Shown here piece after piece: positions 49,055 to 61,556 of a stretch of 64,000 nt of DNA. Source of the stretch: Isoetes taiwanensis (Eukaryota > Streptophyta > Lycopodiopsida > Isoetales > Isoetaceae). Position 1 is the first letter of the stretch, and every line of letters begins with the position of its first letter. The DNA is taken from assembly GCA_021234155.1 (NCBI GenBank), contig JAJEKV010000016.1, positions 3,557,896 through 3,621,895 of the forward strand. The letters run 5' to 3'. The position numbers and the translations under genes are program-made. The notes beneath the pieces were generated by a model. The model ran no database searches, was not told where the DNA came from, and saw only the letters and a program-made list of their open reading frames with translations.

Positions 49055-50385
49055 TATAGCTAGACATGCAGATTTATGAAGACCTACTTTAAGATTCGTT
49101 CCAGCTATTTCTGGCCTTCGATGAAAAAGAACATTGCCAGCTACATTAAGCAGTGTCAAGTGTGCCAGCAAACCAAAGCTGAGCAGTTAAGGATTCCAGG
49201 AGAGTTGCAACCCCTGGATGTGCCCAACGCCAAATGGGAAGTAATAACCATGGATTTCATTGTGGCCCTTCTAATGCATCGCGGATATGATGCCTTAATG
49301 GTAGTGGTCGGCAAATTGTCAAAAAATGGCCCATTTCTTTGCCATGTCGTACCACACGGATACGACCTTTGATAATCGCTTTGCTTTTCGCCAAGGAGAT
49401 CTTCCGATTACACTAATGCCACTTAAGTTATTATATCCGGCGGGGATCCCAAATTTGTGTTTATTCGGAAAGATTTCTTTGCCACCATCCGTACCAAGCT
49501 TGCTATGAGTACGGCATATCATCCTCAAAACGATGGTCGAGATCTGATACCAATCGCATTATAGAGGATATGCTAAGAAGTTATGTGTGGAGTAAGCAAT
49601 CACAATGGGTCACTATATTTATCCGGGGTCGAGTTTGCTACAAATGATGAAACAGAGTCTTCGATCGTCTCCCTTTATGATAAATTACGGTTATCAATGT
49701 CGTACTCGGACACATGGCATAACCCCTCGCTTCTAAAGTGGAGTTTCTCAACAACTCCTCCCGGAGATGCAAAGCTCGGGTCGAAGAAGTTCGTGGCTAC
49801 TTATTAGTCGCATGCGCCGTCGAGAAGAGTGTAGCCGAAGCCTGTAACCCCACGCGTTTTCGCTTTGGGCGAATCGGCTTTGGCTTAAGATTAAGGTGAA
49901 ACAAGCCAAGCTTAAAGATTGGCAAATCAAAGAAGTTGGCACCGGATGGGCTGGACCATTGAAAAATTACCGAACGTGTTGAGCGGGTATATCGCTTGGA
50001 TCCGCCGCCGCTGAAGATCCACAAGGTCTTCACGTAAGTCTTCCAAACAACACACCCCTGATCCGCAGGAGGTTTTGGATGCCCCAACCCTCCTAAAATG
50101 ACGGAGGAGCAGCCGGAGATAGTGCCCAAGCTCTTCTTGATCGAGCATATAAACAAACCGTAAGAACTCAAATGTTGCAATACTTGGTTAAGTGGAAGCA
50201 CTTTACCAGCTTGAGGATGCTACTTGGGTGATGAAGATAGACCTGACAAGCATTATCCGGACTTCATGCGGGAATCTCAAGGTCGCACCATCAACGATGC
50301 TATCAACCCCGCTAGAATCGGCTGTAAGCTTGGAAGCTTGATTGCCAAGAGTAGTGCTCTAGAGGGGTACATGCATCGAAAATAA
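49055..50385 (+). pseudogene. Integrase and chromodomain of copy 3, frame-broken
   Basis: One frame (49076-49372) holds FWPSMKKNIASYIKQC and CQVCQQTKAE, the zinc-binding end, then WEVITMDFI with the first catalytic Asp. From about 49420 the sequence parallels 1-982 of copy 1 but is split by indels. The second catalytic block ISDRDP is altered: copy 1 TCTGACAGGG (20-29) reads TCCGGCGGGG (49436-49445). The chromodomain corresponds to about 50170-50270. Confidence 0.8.
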
Positions 50386-50949
50386 TAATAGTTACCGGAT
50401 GAGATCACCTTGTGTTCTCTAGGACGGGTGTCTTGCCAATGTTGACCTGACCACTTGTTTGGAGAGCATATAGTAATCGGGTCGTTCATCTCGGCTATAA
50501 GGGGAACTTGACCATTCCCTATACCACAATGAATTGCAAACCATAGACATGATAGGTTCCCGTGTAGATAGAATTTTTTTTTCATTTATTATAAGGGGTG
50601 GTCCCTTCAACCACAACCTAATTATATATACTGATATCTTGACATGTGCGGGCGGTGAGCAAGACGTGACACCGCCCATGTTAGAGGGTTGATGGCCCAA
50701 CTCTTGATTTTATTTTGTCTACATGTTTTGTTTCTTCTTACTCCGTTTTTATATTGGACTTAGGTCCTTGAACTTTGGATTATGATAATCATGTGAAAAT
50801 GCACCTTGGTGCTTAAAACCGCTTCAACTTTAAGGTTTTAATATAATATTACTTGGAAAAATAAGGGATTACCTTCCTCCTTTAATGTCATATCCTATAA
50901 GTCTATCTAACCCCAATGCCGGGCGAAGATTAATTCTAAGGAGGGAGAA
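50386..50949 (+). other. Chromovirus copy 3 3' noncoding region with polypurine tract
   Basis: Matches 983-1561 of copy 1; AAGGAGGGAGAA abuts the LTR at 50950. Confidence 0.75.
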
Positions 50950-53900
50950 TGTGACGCCCCAAGTATTTATACCTGATATGTATAAATACATTGACACGTC
51001 ACCCAAGATGCATACGCCACCATGGGGTATGGTAACCTAGGGGTTGACATAAAAGGGATTTAATTAGCTATGTTAATTAAACCATTAAGGATAATAACCT
51101 ATGATTAAGGAAATTAATAATTAAGAAGGATAATTAAGCAAATTATGGTTTAGGAAGGCGCCACCTAGCCAAACTCGATTGGCCAGCATGGGGACTACTA
51201 TTTGGATCCAATTAGGTGGATCACCACCCCAATGCTCAGCCGTCCGAACCGGGTTGAGCCAAAGGAGCAGCGATTGAGCCCAAGCACTGTTGCTGACCTC
51301 ACCAAAATCACTAAACAACCACTAGCTGTTGCTGCCGCCCTATCTACAGCACCATGGAAGCACCCCAGGATAACGGTTCCAGCCGAAACACGGGTTAGTA
51401 GTAGATTAGCTTGTGAATTGTAGGATAGTACTTCAGTACTCTCTTTGCTGATCGCTTTTGTTGAGATTAACCCTTCTTTGGTATTTAAGATTACATTTCA
51501 ATTATGGATTCTGTTATGATGGATGGATGGATGTGTGTATGAAAGTAGCTCTGTTAAACTTCCATAAAGCAGGGATTAGAGGGGGGGTAGAGACCGCTGT
51601 GCCATATGCTTTAGTATGCTCCTAGTAGCTCCTTTAGTTCCAAGTTGTTGCGGGCTCAGGTACAAGAGCCCACCGGTCATTAGATGCTATGGTCCGCTTA
51701 GCACTGGATAAGGGACACAAGGTGAAGTGGGGTGGGGTCTTGCACGAACATAAAAGGCTCCCGAGACTCCTACAATGGGCTAGGCCACGAGCACGGCCAA
51801 TGGAGGGTCGGGTATGGGTCCACACTCCCCGGGTGTAGAGATGTGATTCGTATGGAGCATCTTGCACTTTGAGTAGATTTAGGGTGAGTAGTTGGGTACG
51901 GATGCGGGGTTGCCGATGCGCACGATTCTCTAGCTCACCCATGGAACCACCGCGATCCCGGAAGGGGACACTTCCCGACCTGCCTCAGCATCGGATCAGG
52001 CGTCATGAACCCTAGAGTAGGCTCGGACGGGTGATACCATGAGTCTCACAGATCCCAAGGCTATAGCGAAGCCATAGCGTGAATCGACCCATCTGCAAAG
52101 TGTGCACAGGAGGGGCGAATGGAGTGGACAACCCTAGCCGATGTTCTATGCCAGCCAACACCATGTCAAGACTCAGTCTGCTGATCTCTTGAGGCCCAGC
52201 CGTCAGTCGGTCCTCACTAGAGTCTGAGCCGGGTAGAACCTGAGGTTCGGGTGTTTTCTTAGTTTAGATGCATATTCTTTGCCGTTGGTATTTGGACGGA
52301 TGCGCCACCATTAGAGAAAATATGGGGTCTCCAAAGGGCCCTTTATGAAAATAGAGAAAATCCACATCAGCTTTTTGCTTTGGCCAATCAGAGATGAGTG
52401 CTTTTGTTCTTAATACATACATACCTGCCATAATATATTAGCTTTGGTAGCCACATGTCTTATTTCGATAGGCTCTCTTTTCCCTAGGGAGTCTCCCAAA
52501 TCTATCACATTTTCCTATGCGAATCCCTAAACATTTCCCAATAGAGATATGAAGCTCACGTGCAATTAATTTTGGTTGGTGCTCTTTATTTGTGTTTTGG
52601 CGGGGTTGAGTTTGTGTGGGAAACTACATGGTTTTGAAATTGTAGGCTATTATGGGAAACCCTATCCCAAAGCACAGAAGAACTGGTTCTAATCTCTCAA
52701 TCCGCTTCCCTCCATTCCCATTTCCCTCCATTCTGGCTTATCTCTTATATCTCTATTGTGTGGGGCGTTGCGTTCGTGCTTGACCGTTGCCCTGGTAACT
52801 TTTGCATTGAAGATTGTCTTTTAACGAATCTTTACTAACAAATTTCTATTGCTTTGTAGCAATGTCGAGGATACAGGCACCCATTTTCCTGCTCTCAAGA
52901 TCTCTAATTTGCACGATGAGAATGGCTCTTAGAAAATTCATCTCTAGTTTTATCTAGATCGAGGTATGATGTCAAGGATTCATTCAAGAAGCATGCTTAT
53001 AATGCTCTACATGGCAGCCGAATTATATGAGGAAGAGTTGCAGCATTTCAAAGCATTTGGAATAGGTATAATAAGAATGAGTATTCCTAAAAGATCGAAT
53101 GATAATCCCCCGGTTACTTCAGGTTCAATTCCTGAGTTCTTGCTACAGTACAGAGTCCAGTTGTTTAGTCTTGATGGTACTTTTATTTATGGCTAAGTTA
53201 TTCTTGTTTGCATGGGACACTTGTTGGCAAAGAACATCTGCACTCAGTTCTTGAGAGAAATATGGTAACAAATTCTGGATCATGTCAAGAATGGCCAATA
53301 TATGAGCATCTTACATAAATAGAAATTCATTCGTTAAACTGTCATGGTGATTTCAGATCTGAATGGAATGTAGTTGCTCTGCAAAGTCTTTAATGGTATA
53401 ACGCTTACTTATGCAGGTAGTAACTTGTGGTAGTGTACCTCTTGATTCATCCTACCAAAATGTAGACCATTGTGCAGACCTATTTGCTGACCTATTTGCA
53501 GACTATGCAGACCTATTTGCTGCATTCCAAGACATAAGCTAGAAAACGTTTGAGCATCCATAACATCCTTTGCCATGTACCTGTGGTAATTATTCTAAAT
53601 GTTGGAAATTGGCAGTTGTCAGCTCACATGGAGCCTTTGCTACATGCTTATTCAGAATGAACTTGATGGTTTATATGGAGTTCTTCAGTCACACAAAGTA
53701 TGTGCTATCATCTGTATGCATCATCTTCACATGGTTCAGAGTATTGCTAAGAGAATTGTGTGTGCAGTAAGCAACAGTAAGAATGACGTCTTCAAGACCA
53801 AAAATCTTCTTTAAATAGTCTGATGTTCGTCCAATAAGGCAGAGTATATTGGATATCTTGTATGTGGAAACAAAGTGCTTATTTACAGTGACTGTCCCAT

Positions 53901-55477
53901 AGCAGCTCATGCTTTTGTTATGATAAATTTCCAAGATGGCAGATGAAGCAATATCTGAAAAGTAGCATTTGTAGATACCCTGGCTTACGTAACTCATTGA
54001 CTAATGCTGATTCGAAGTGTTTCAGTTGCAGTGTTTTGCCTGAAAAGAAGGTATCTAATTTAGGATGATATGAAGGCTCATTGCTTTTGTTTCATCATAA
54101 CATTACTACTGCATACCTTGGCATAACAGAGTTTTCCTCAAGAGCTAGTAAATTTCCAGAGCTTGTTTTCTTTACGAGTTGGGCTTGAAGGTGAGTTGAA
54201 AGTATGAGTTTACAGCGTGGCCATGAGCTTGTAGTCTGAACATGGCAATACAAGAAAAATTTCACACATGCATATGAATATCTAAGTACTCATGTCTGTT
54301 TGACAATATTGGATAGCCCATTTTGTTTTGATATAAAGGTGGAGATAAGCTGCTTGGCGCTTTTGACTGCAAGTTTGGGACTTGCATTCTTTTGGACAAG
54401 GCCACATTACTATGGACAAGGTTCTAATCGTTGCATATATGCACTCAACCATTTCCCAAGAGACAGATTAAATATTGTTTAGGGATGACCTTTTTACAAT
54501 GAGAGGAGAACAAAGGGAACAAAATTTGTTCATATTTGCTTATAAATTTGACCATATCGCAGTAAAAATTCCATTCGAAGCTTTCTCTAGTTATATCTGT
54601 TCTATGTATATATAAAGAACTCGGGAACTTAGGAACTCTCTGATATATATCTATTCTCGCAATAAGCTCTCTACGATACTATGATAGAGTTAAAATTAAG
54701 GCCATCTGATAATGTAATTGACACTGTATGAGCAGTCTGCATCGGAGCAACAAGAATCGAAAATCGGAAATCACATCAAACAGCACTTTAAATAGAAGCT
54801 ACGAGGAAATTTTTTTCGTGAGGCGTTTCGTGAGAAAGCTATGACGGTTTCGTTGAGGCATTGCGAACTTGGTGTCCATGTGCTCTGAGAAAAGAGTGGC
54901 AAATTTTACAAACACTGAAATTAAAAGCCTTCAAAAGGTATGGTCAAATACAAATATATTGATATCTAATAATAGAGATAAATACTGGAGGAGTAAAATT
55001 TGGCATTTATTTCAGACTATGACCCATATCAACTCACAAAATAACTCACACGCTTCCAAATGTCCACATGGCAGCAAAGGAGCATAAAGGGGGTGGCAAA
55101 GATATCACAGATTTGCTATATTAATGCCAAAAATTGACCCAAAGCCTCATATTATATTTTACTAAAAAATACAATAATAACAATTTATTATTTCTTAGGG
55201 GGCCCTTTGGAGACCCCATATTTTCTCTAATGCCCTCGTGGTGGTTACTTATTTATGATATATGCTGTGTGCTAACCCTTGTATTCATGCTTCCGCGACG
55301 TCGGAGCCCATCGAAGGCGTGGGCCGAATGACACCTCTGTGTCCTTCACTCGAGCATCTCCACGTAGATGGCCCGGGTCAGACGGAGGGCCCTGCTCAAG
55401 GCGAGATGGTTGCCATGGGAGGGGAAAGTCCCCGTATGTATATGGCCGAGGGTCGTATATATTCAGGGAGCATCACA
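50950..55477 (+). mobile_element. 3' LTR of chromovirus copy 3 with nested TIR element
   Basis: Starts TGTGACG, ends CATCACA, followed by GATAC. It carries the TIR element at 52309-55232. Long stretches (about 52060-54500) are almost identical to copy 1, alternating with patches rich in apparent errors (about 51230-51285 and 51640-52050). Confidence 0.9.
52309..55232. mobile_element. TIR DNA element, copy 3
   Basis: 33-base ends CATTAGAGAAAATATGG and its complement are perfect. It is nearly identical to 2931-5859. The flanks GCCAC and CCCTCGTGG again show no target duplication. Confidence 0.85.
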
Positions 55478-58400
55478 GATACATGGCTTACTTTGGAGGC
55501 ACATTTATTGGACAAGTTTATGTGGCATACCCTTTTTTAAAAAGTAAAATCTTAGCTTTATTTGTTCGGGACATATATGATCAGTCTGTAGAGTTGAGGA
55601 AGGTTCTGTTGAAATTGTAGGCTCCCATTTCATATCGATTTGCTGCAAGTAGGGTTTATCCAAAGGAGTGGCACCCATAGACCTAAGCAGTCTGCAACAT
55701 TAATGCACTATTAAACCTCCTTTAATCATACATTTTCATAGGAGTAGTTTTTCCCATTTTTTTGTTGACAGATACAGTGTGCAACATAATTGCTCTTTCT
55801 TGCATTGTTGTAATTATCATTGTGAATAGCAGAACGCTGAGTTTAAAATTGTACTTGCCTACTTCAAGGAACATATCTGAAGGAGGTTCTTCTCATAGAG
55901 CTGGCTTTGTTGAAAACATTTATCATCAGGCCTGCTACTTCTGGTATGGAATGTTATTGATGGAGAGCTGTAATATATACCCATGTTTGGTTGTTATACC
56001 CAAAATTCTACAAATTTCATTAGCTTATTCCGCAAAACATTGCACTGAAATATTATTCACGTCATGGGTTGCCTGGCATTTGTTGAATTATTCCTTAAAA
56101 AGTGAAAAATCTGGATGTCAAGTCTGACAAATTTGTTATTTTCTTGCAGCAACGTTCAGCTGGCCCTAGCAAACACCTGCTATTCTGTCGTATCTTTTGC
56201 ATAGGTAATATTATATTGCATGTAGTTTCCATTGGAAATAGTTGGAAATATGATGCAAAGACAGGTACTCTATTTTAAAGAATACCACAGGCCAATTGTA
56301 TTGCACTGTGCAACCACAGTATTTATGGGGCGTTCGCTAGAATTTTTTTCATTCCTATTGCTCATTGTTATCTCCCTTGCGTCCTTGCATGTTCTCGCAT
56401 TGTTCTGCACATGTAATTGCTTGCGGCTTCAATAATGCCCGGTTCAATAGCAAGGGCAGCTTCAAGAGACTAGATGTGTAATGTCTTGCACATTTTACTA
56501 CTTTGATGTCTACCATCTAAAATTCATAAATACATATTATACAACATGATGAACAGAAAGGGATCCTTTCTAGACAGTCCATTTTTATTCTCATGTTCTA
56601 CTCTGTCAAATCTGTTAACGATATTTATTCTCCTCTCAACTGATATTGAAGATCCCTTCAATATGATATCTAAGTGCCGCAATGAGTAGCTCATGCTCGA
56701 GGCTTTCAGGGTTATTTTCACCATGACATGGCTACTTAGATGTTGGAGCCATTGGGATTTGCATCATGACAAGTTCAGAAACAAGATATTGACATTATTT
56801 TCTTCTTGAGGCAATTCTTCTGTACTTGGATCATACATAAATAGAGCATTTACCTTGGTAAAGGCACAGATTATGGAACTTAAATGCTGGTATTCTCCTC
56901 TAGTGCCTTCATTTATAGTAGATTTGAGCAGCGCAATAATATAAAGCTGACATACACAATTCCCATCTTGCAAAAAGTACCACTAGACTAAACACTATAC
57001 GGAACATTTTTTGATATGGATAATTTTCATCAATAAACATGTTGGTAATAATGTTCTTCCCTTTGTGCAACATCACCATACACATATATAATTGTCTACT
57101 CAACATCCTATATTTCTTGCACATCTAAATTTCAAAAGCCTCTGCTAACCCTAATGCAAAACATTGTTGCCAAAGCTATAACTCAATTTAAGCCTTCTCA
57201 ATAGCTAGATAATGTTATTATTTTGTTTGGCAATAACCAAGCTTTAACATTATTCAAAAGCGGATAGAATAGAATAATGACTACATTCTAATATTCACTT
57301 TGCCAGTGATCCAAGGAAAACTAAATTGATCCAAGGAATCATCAACTCCATCACCCCCCCAGCAGGCACCATTAGTATAACAAGTCAAACAATCATGGCA
57401 TCGTGTCTAAAACATACCCAATAGAATGTATTTTTTGATAAAGCCGGGAATGACACATTTATTTGACAATGTAATTACAACCCCTTCTATTCTCAAATGA
57501 TTCATGAAATAAGTGGTATTTATTCAAGATATCGTTAGGAAATTTGCGATGGACTAATGCTATCTTAGACCACCATTTTCTAGGCTAAATACATTGACTT
57601 ACAATATGGGTATTCAAGTTTATCGCAGTCTCCACAAAATACCTATACAGTCCCTACCCCAAACTCTCAGTCATCCCCCAAAACCCCATTTGAATATCAA
57701 TCCATATCAAACATTCAAACTGCTGATCGTTGTGCCACTATAAATTTCAACACAGATTAGACTCACCACCCAAAGTCCCAGCTGATTAATAATAGGCTCT
57801 TAAGGTTCTTAATAAAGCCCGGCAATGCCGGGCACCATAACTAGTATATGTTAAAAAATACCTTGTTGCAAGTAATATATGCCGACTAAAGAAGGACAAG
57901 ATCATATTATATATTTTAAGGAAATTTTCTTTGATGGGGATCAAACCTAAGGCTCTTTTTTCCACAATAGGCATAAAATATGACCGCCATCGAATGCAAT
58001 AAGATAGCATATAAGACTCCATGTCATCTCCACGTCATGTCTCAGATAAAAATCTTTCCCACTAATTTTTATGCGACATGTCCTTAATACATAAGACACC
58101 TCTTATATTTTTTGCTTTTCCACTGCCCTACATCAAAGATGAAGAAAAACAAGAACATGAAGATAAAAAATGATGAACAGCAAGAACGAGAAGATCTCTA
58201 TGGAGAAGTCAACGGAACCTGGAATTGTGAATCCACAGAAAATGGGAAGAATGGCCTTTCGGTTGAAGAAAGAACTCGCTGAGAAAGAAGAAGTCAGAAT
58301 TTCCAGATTTTCCAGAACTGTTAATCTGAAATTTCCCATCAGAATTGCCCAAAAAATAACATGCCTTAAGAAACGAACTGCCCAAAAATGACATGCCTTC

Positions 58401-60276
58401 CTCTGTGAATGTGTCTGCCTCTTTTAAGAAAAGGGCAGTGGCTTTCTGTTTCAAAGATTCGATAGAATAGGATTCGCCTGATAAGAAAATTGTTTCAAAG
58501 ATTCGCCCAAAGAAAGGGTTTGCACGCTAAAAAAATCAGCATGCCATGTCTTGCTTCTGCCCTCACAGTTTCGACCAAGTAGAATCGACCTACAGCCAAT
58601 TCCGACCCTCTTCAGCCAAATCTGACTCTTTTCAGATTTCAAACTACACTCTCTTGATTCGAGGAGTTCCAAGATTCCGTGAGTTCGGCGATAGCGATCG
58701 GTGTCTGATCCAACGACTCCTTCTGTTCAATTTTTTTTTTTTTTTTTTTTGTTTTTTTTTTTTTTTTTTTTTTTTTTACATCCTAAGTTTTGAAAAGAAT
58801 GTCTTTGATTGGATAGGTCTTCATGACTTATTTTGTGGCAGGGGGTTCCCCCTTGAAGAAAGAATAAGAATAAGAATAAGAATAAGAACAAGAATAAGAA
58901 TAAGAATAAGAATAGATTTTTAGCGTCCACAGAGATCAATTGGCCTATGGGACCCAAACAAAAAGAGAAAGCGTTTATTATTCTTGAGGATTAAGAAAAC
59001 CCCACCCCGGCGGTTTTCGAGGGAAAAACTTTAGCGCATTGGGTATGCCGCACGCCGCATAATTATGATAGGACAGTTCAATATCGCCTCGTAGGACAAT
59101 AACCGAAGTCCGTGCATCTATAACCTCCCCGGAGGTATGACCCAAACAAACCCAATCGACGCCGTAGTCAATAAGCGATGCAACGGCTGGCGGGCACTGG
59201 TAATTGAACATATCACTCTTCGGATATGGGCAAATCTTTGGCGATCCGAGGGCATGACATTCATCGCCAATGGCGCCGGTGGCAACACCGGGTAAAGCCT
59301 TTGCTCTCATGCTTCCCGAGCCCAACGCCTCGCTTCAATGCGGGAGGCCATGTGCACCCGTCGCGAATGGAAGCTATAAGTGTCTTTGCGCGTTTCTTCA
59401 TGGGCGTTTGGGTGTACAAGATCGGTGTGGGCCTCTTGTGAGCCTAGGATTGACTTGCTGGCGATAGTGTGCCGCTTTAACGTCAAGCGCCGAGCCTCTG
59501 CATCCGTGAGCTTGCGAAGGAAAGTAGCATCTAGGTATAGCTTAAGTGCCTTGCGATCTTTCTTTGTCTTGACCTGGACGCATCTGTTTGCCTGCACACC
59601 CCAGCGTGAGAACCACTGAGCTTGCTTGCCTTTCTAGCAGGATTTCAGGCATTGGGGACCCATCGCCGTGGCCAAAGCAAGGTGGGGCAAGCGTGTATTA
59701 GCCATAGCGACCACCTTCTGGAAGTAAACGATATGGCGTTCCAATCCCGGGGGGTGCACCTAATATAAAGTCTATATGGCATGTGCGTGCATAGGGTTAC
59801 AAGAAACTATCCCTTATACGGAAAATTCTTAAGAAAATATGCCTCATATATTTCACATACCCCTACCATATTTCCTTTAATATATATATGGAATTCAAGC
59901 AAGAAAAATATCCCCTCCCATATATGGGTACGGTTTTGGCCCCCCTCCCGTACACTCACATGTTTTCTACGGTTTTTACTGAGTGCACACCCCGGGTTCC
60001 AATGCGGCCTGATTAAAGGGGTAAAGCCCTCCTCGGAGTAGGATCTAGTATGGAACCCACTTCACCCCGGGGCCCGTGCCAAGAAGGCCTTCTCACTTTT
60101 TGCCGAGTCATTCCGTGTGTTGAGGGATATCACCGGACCCACACTTCCCAATACAAAAGGATCTAACTCTCACCAAGGCGCCCCAAAACAAAGTAGGATT
60201 GGTGGGCCCTGCATACAACTCTGCCTTGTGGCTATTCTTCTGCATGGCATATAGTGCTTTCCAACCCGCCGTGACC
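55478..60276. repeat. Truncated spacer of tandem unit 3
   Basis: Collinear with 6101-10869: exon-like fragment 55478-55620, Helitron end 57817-57844, poly(T) 58731-58777, (GAATAA)n 58856-58914. Homology stops within the LINE fragment at about 60272-60276, where unit 1 switches to other sequence. This marks the right breakpoint of the tandem duplication. The frames in it, such as 59307-59597 (minus), are not recognised. Confidence 0.85.
57817..57844 (+). mobile_element. Helitron 3' terminus, unit 3 copy
   Basis: Identical hairpin and CTAG end to 8442-8469, followed by T. Confidence 0.6.
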
Positions 60277-60332
60277 CTGCCTTGTGGCTATTGTTCTGCA
60301 TGTCATATAGTGCTTTCCAACCTGCCGTGACC
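60221..60332. repeat. 56-bp tandem duplication at the unit/LINE boundary
   Basis: 60221-60276 and 60277-60332 are two copies with a few differences (TATTCTTC/TATTGTTC, CATGGCAT/CATGTCAT). The first matches the LINE relic of the spacer at 10822-10869. The second is in continuous frame with the longer LINE to the right. Confidence 0.85.
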
Positions 60333-60985
60333 CGCAACTTGATGGCAGCATCCCAATGGGTGGTAGTTGAGAACAAGTACTTGGTAGTTGAGAACTCGGA
60401 GTACTTGTGGGTCGGAGCCACCTCTACCTCTTGTCCCTGGTAAGTGAATGAGGGAGGCCTTAGTTTTGGCCAGGTTAACTCGCATGCCAGTGAATCGGCA
60501 AAAAGTGTCAAGAGCATCCAGGTGACGTTGCATGTCCTCTGGAGTATAGGCCAGGAGGTTGACATCGTCAGCATATATGAGTTGCCGGATCGTGTGATGC
60601 ATGAGATGGGCACCCGCACCTCCATGCTCAGAGAGCCAATCTTCTAGTTGGTCAATATATAGGCTGTCCTGACGATGAGATACGGCCTGAGCATGCCTCG
60701 TATAGCCTATATACTGTATTCTGCAAATCAAAGGGGATCCCCAGCTGCCGCAGTTTATCCCATAGCCTGTCGCGGGGCACTGTGTCAAAAGCTTTTGCAA
60801 AATCCACGAAACAACAGTACAGGTTTTGCCGGCGATTCCTGCTATCCTCAATCAATGTGCACAGAGTGAAGATATGATCAATGGTGGAGTGCCTAAGTCG
60901 GAAACCTGCCTGTGTAAGAGCTCGCACCTCTGTTTCCTCTGCCCATATTGTCAGTCGCCGCTCAAGGATGCCAGCCAACAGGACT
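60277..60985 (-). pseudogene. LINE (non-LTR retrotransposon) reverse transcriptase, truncated and frameshifted
   Basis: Reading leftwards from about 60985: AGILERRLTIWAEE, QAGFRLRHSTIDHIF, DFAKAFDTVPRDRLWDKL (catalytic motif A), a frameshift near 60650-60690, QLIYADDVNLLAYTPEDMQ (YADD catalytic box, about 60540-60590), TGMRVNLAKTKASLIHL, a second frameshift near 60420, then HWDAAIKLRVTAGWKALY. Such enzymes copy LINE RNA at a nicked target. The N-terminal endonuclease part and the C-terminus are missing. It lies about 570 bp downstream of the BTPC stop on the same strand. Confidence 0.88.
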
Positions 60986-61081
60986 TCAAAGTTGTACGAC
61001 CCTCATATATGACACGTCTTAAAAGTTCCAATGGAAAAGCTTGCTTATGTGGCCCAATAGTATATTGATAAATATAAGACA

Positions 61082-61152
61082 GGAGTGTCGTGGAAAAAAA
61101 GCCTAAGACCTCTTGCTTGCAGCCATATACTCTACCACTGAGTTACCCACCC
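61082..61152 (-). pseudogene. Degraded tRNA-Cys(GCA)-like sequence
   Basis: On the minus strand, GGGTGGGTAACTCAGTGG and TAGAGTATATGGCTGCAAGC are followed by AAGAGGTC. This parallels plant tRNA-Cys through the acceptor 5' strand, D arm (box A), GCA anticodon and variable region. One base is missing after the anticodon, and the T arm is replaced by a T-rich stretch, so no functional tRNA folds. It could be a tRNA-derived SINE head, but no SINE body is recognised. Confidence 0.55.
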
Positions 61153-61556
61153 TTTGATGGGCTTTTGGCAATATTTTCATTTACTTATTCTTCATGCGTA
61201 CCCGTACTCCAGCATTCCAACAATATAATGTTTGTTTGAAACACGAGATTTATGCACTGATATATTACAGACAAAGAACAAGGAACTTAGGAATTAGAGA
61301 ATATGGTTGACGATATTATATTTATTTAATAGATAGATAGATAGTACTTTTACTCATCTTAGTGTTTATACTTTTACACAGACGCCATATTATAGTTTAC
61401 AAAACTACGGCCTCAAGGATTAGGTGTAGGTAGGTATGAACAATGGCCGTATGTTAGACCTCAAAGGATAGGTATGGGTATGGGTATGGGGAATGGCCGT
61501 ATCTACAGACCTTATTTTATACACATTTATTACTTACAAATATACCAGAGGTTCTA
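61153..61556. other. BTPC 3' flank / probable 3'UTR with short repeats
   Basis: No gene. Holds (ATAG)n at about 61330-61348, and two related blocks of about 50 bp (61411-61460 and 61460-61510), each with CCTCAA(A)GGAT...AATGGCCGTAT; the second contains (GGTATG)n. The minus-strand BTPC transcript should end here; a precise polyadenylation site is not evident. Confidence 0.5.

Larger units (their letters stand above)
42164..55477 (+). mobile_element. Chromovirus copy 3 (Ty3/Gypsy), full-length layout, 13.3 kb with nested TIR element
   Basis: Comprises a 5' LTR 42164-43776, an internal region 43777-50949 and a 3' LTR 50950-55477, followed by GATAC at 55478-55482. It is the only copy with gag and protease. 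Domain order is Gag, protease, reverse transcriptase, RNase H, integrase, chromodomain, as in Ty3/Gypsy chromoviruses. Frames are broken by small indels of the sequencing-error type, so the real element may be more intact than it appears. Confidence 0.9.

Noticed and set aside
60170-60625. 151-codon minus-strand frame as a separate gene
   Set aside because: It joins an out-of-frame part of the LINE reverse transcriptase to the 56-bp duplication and spacer sequence.
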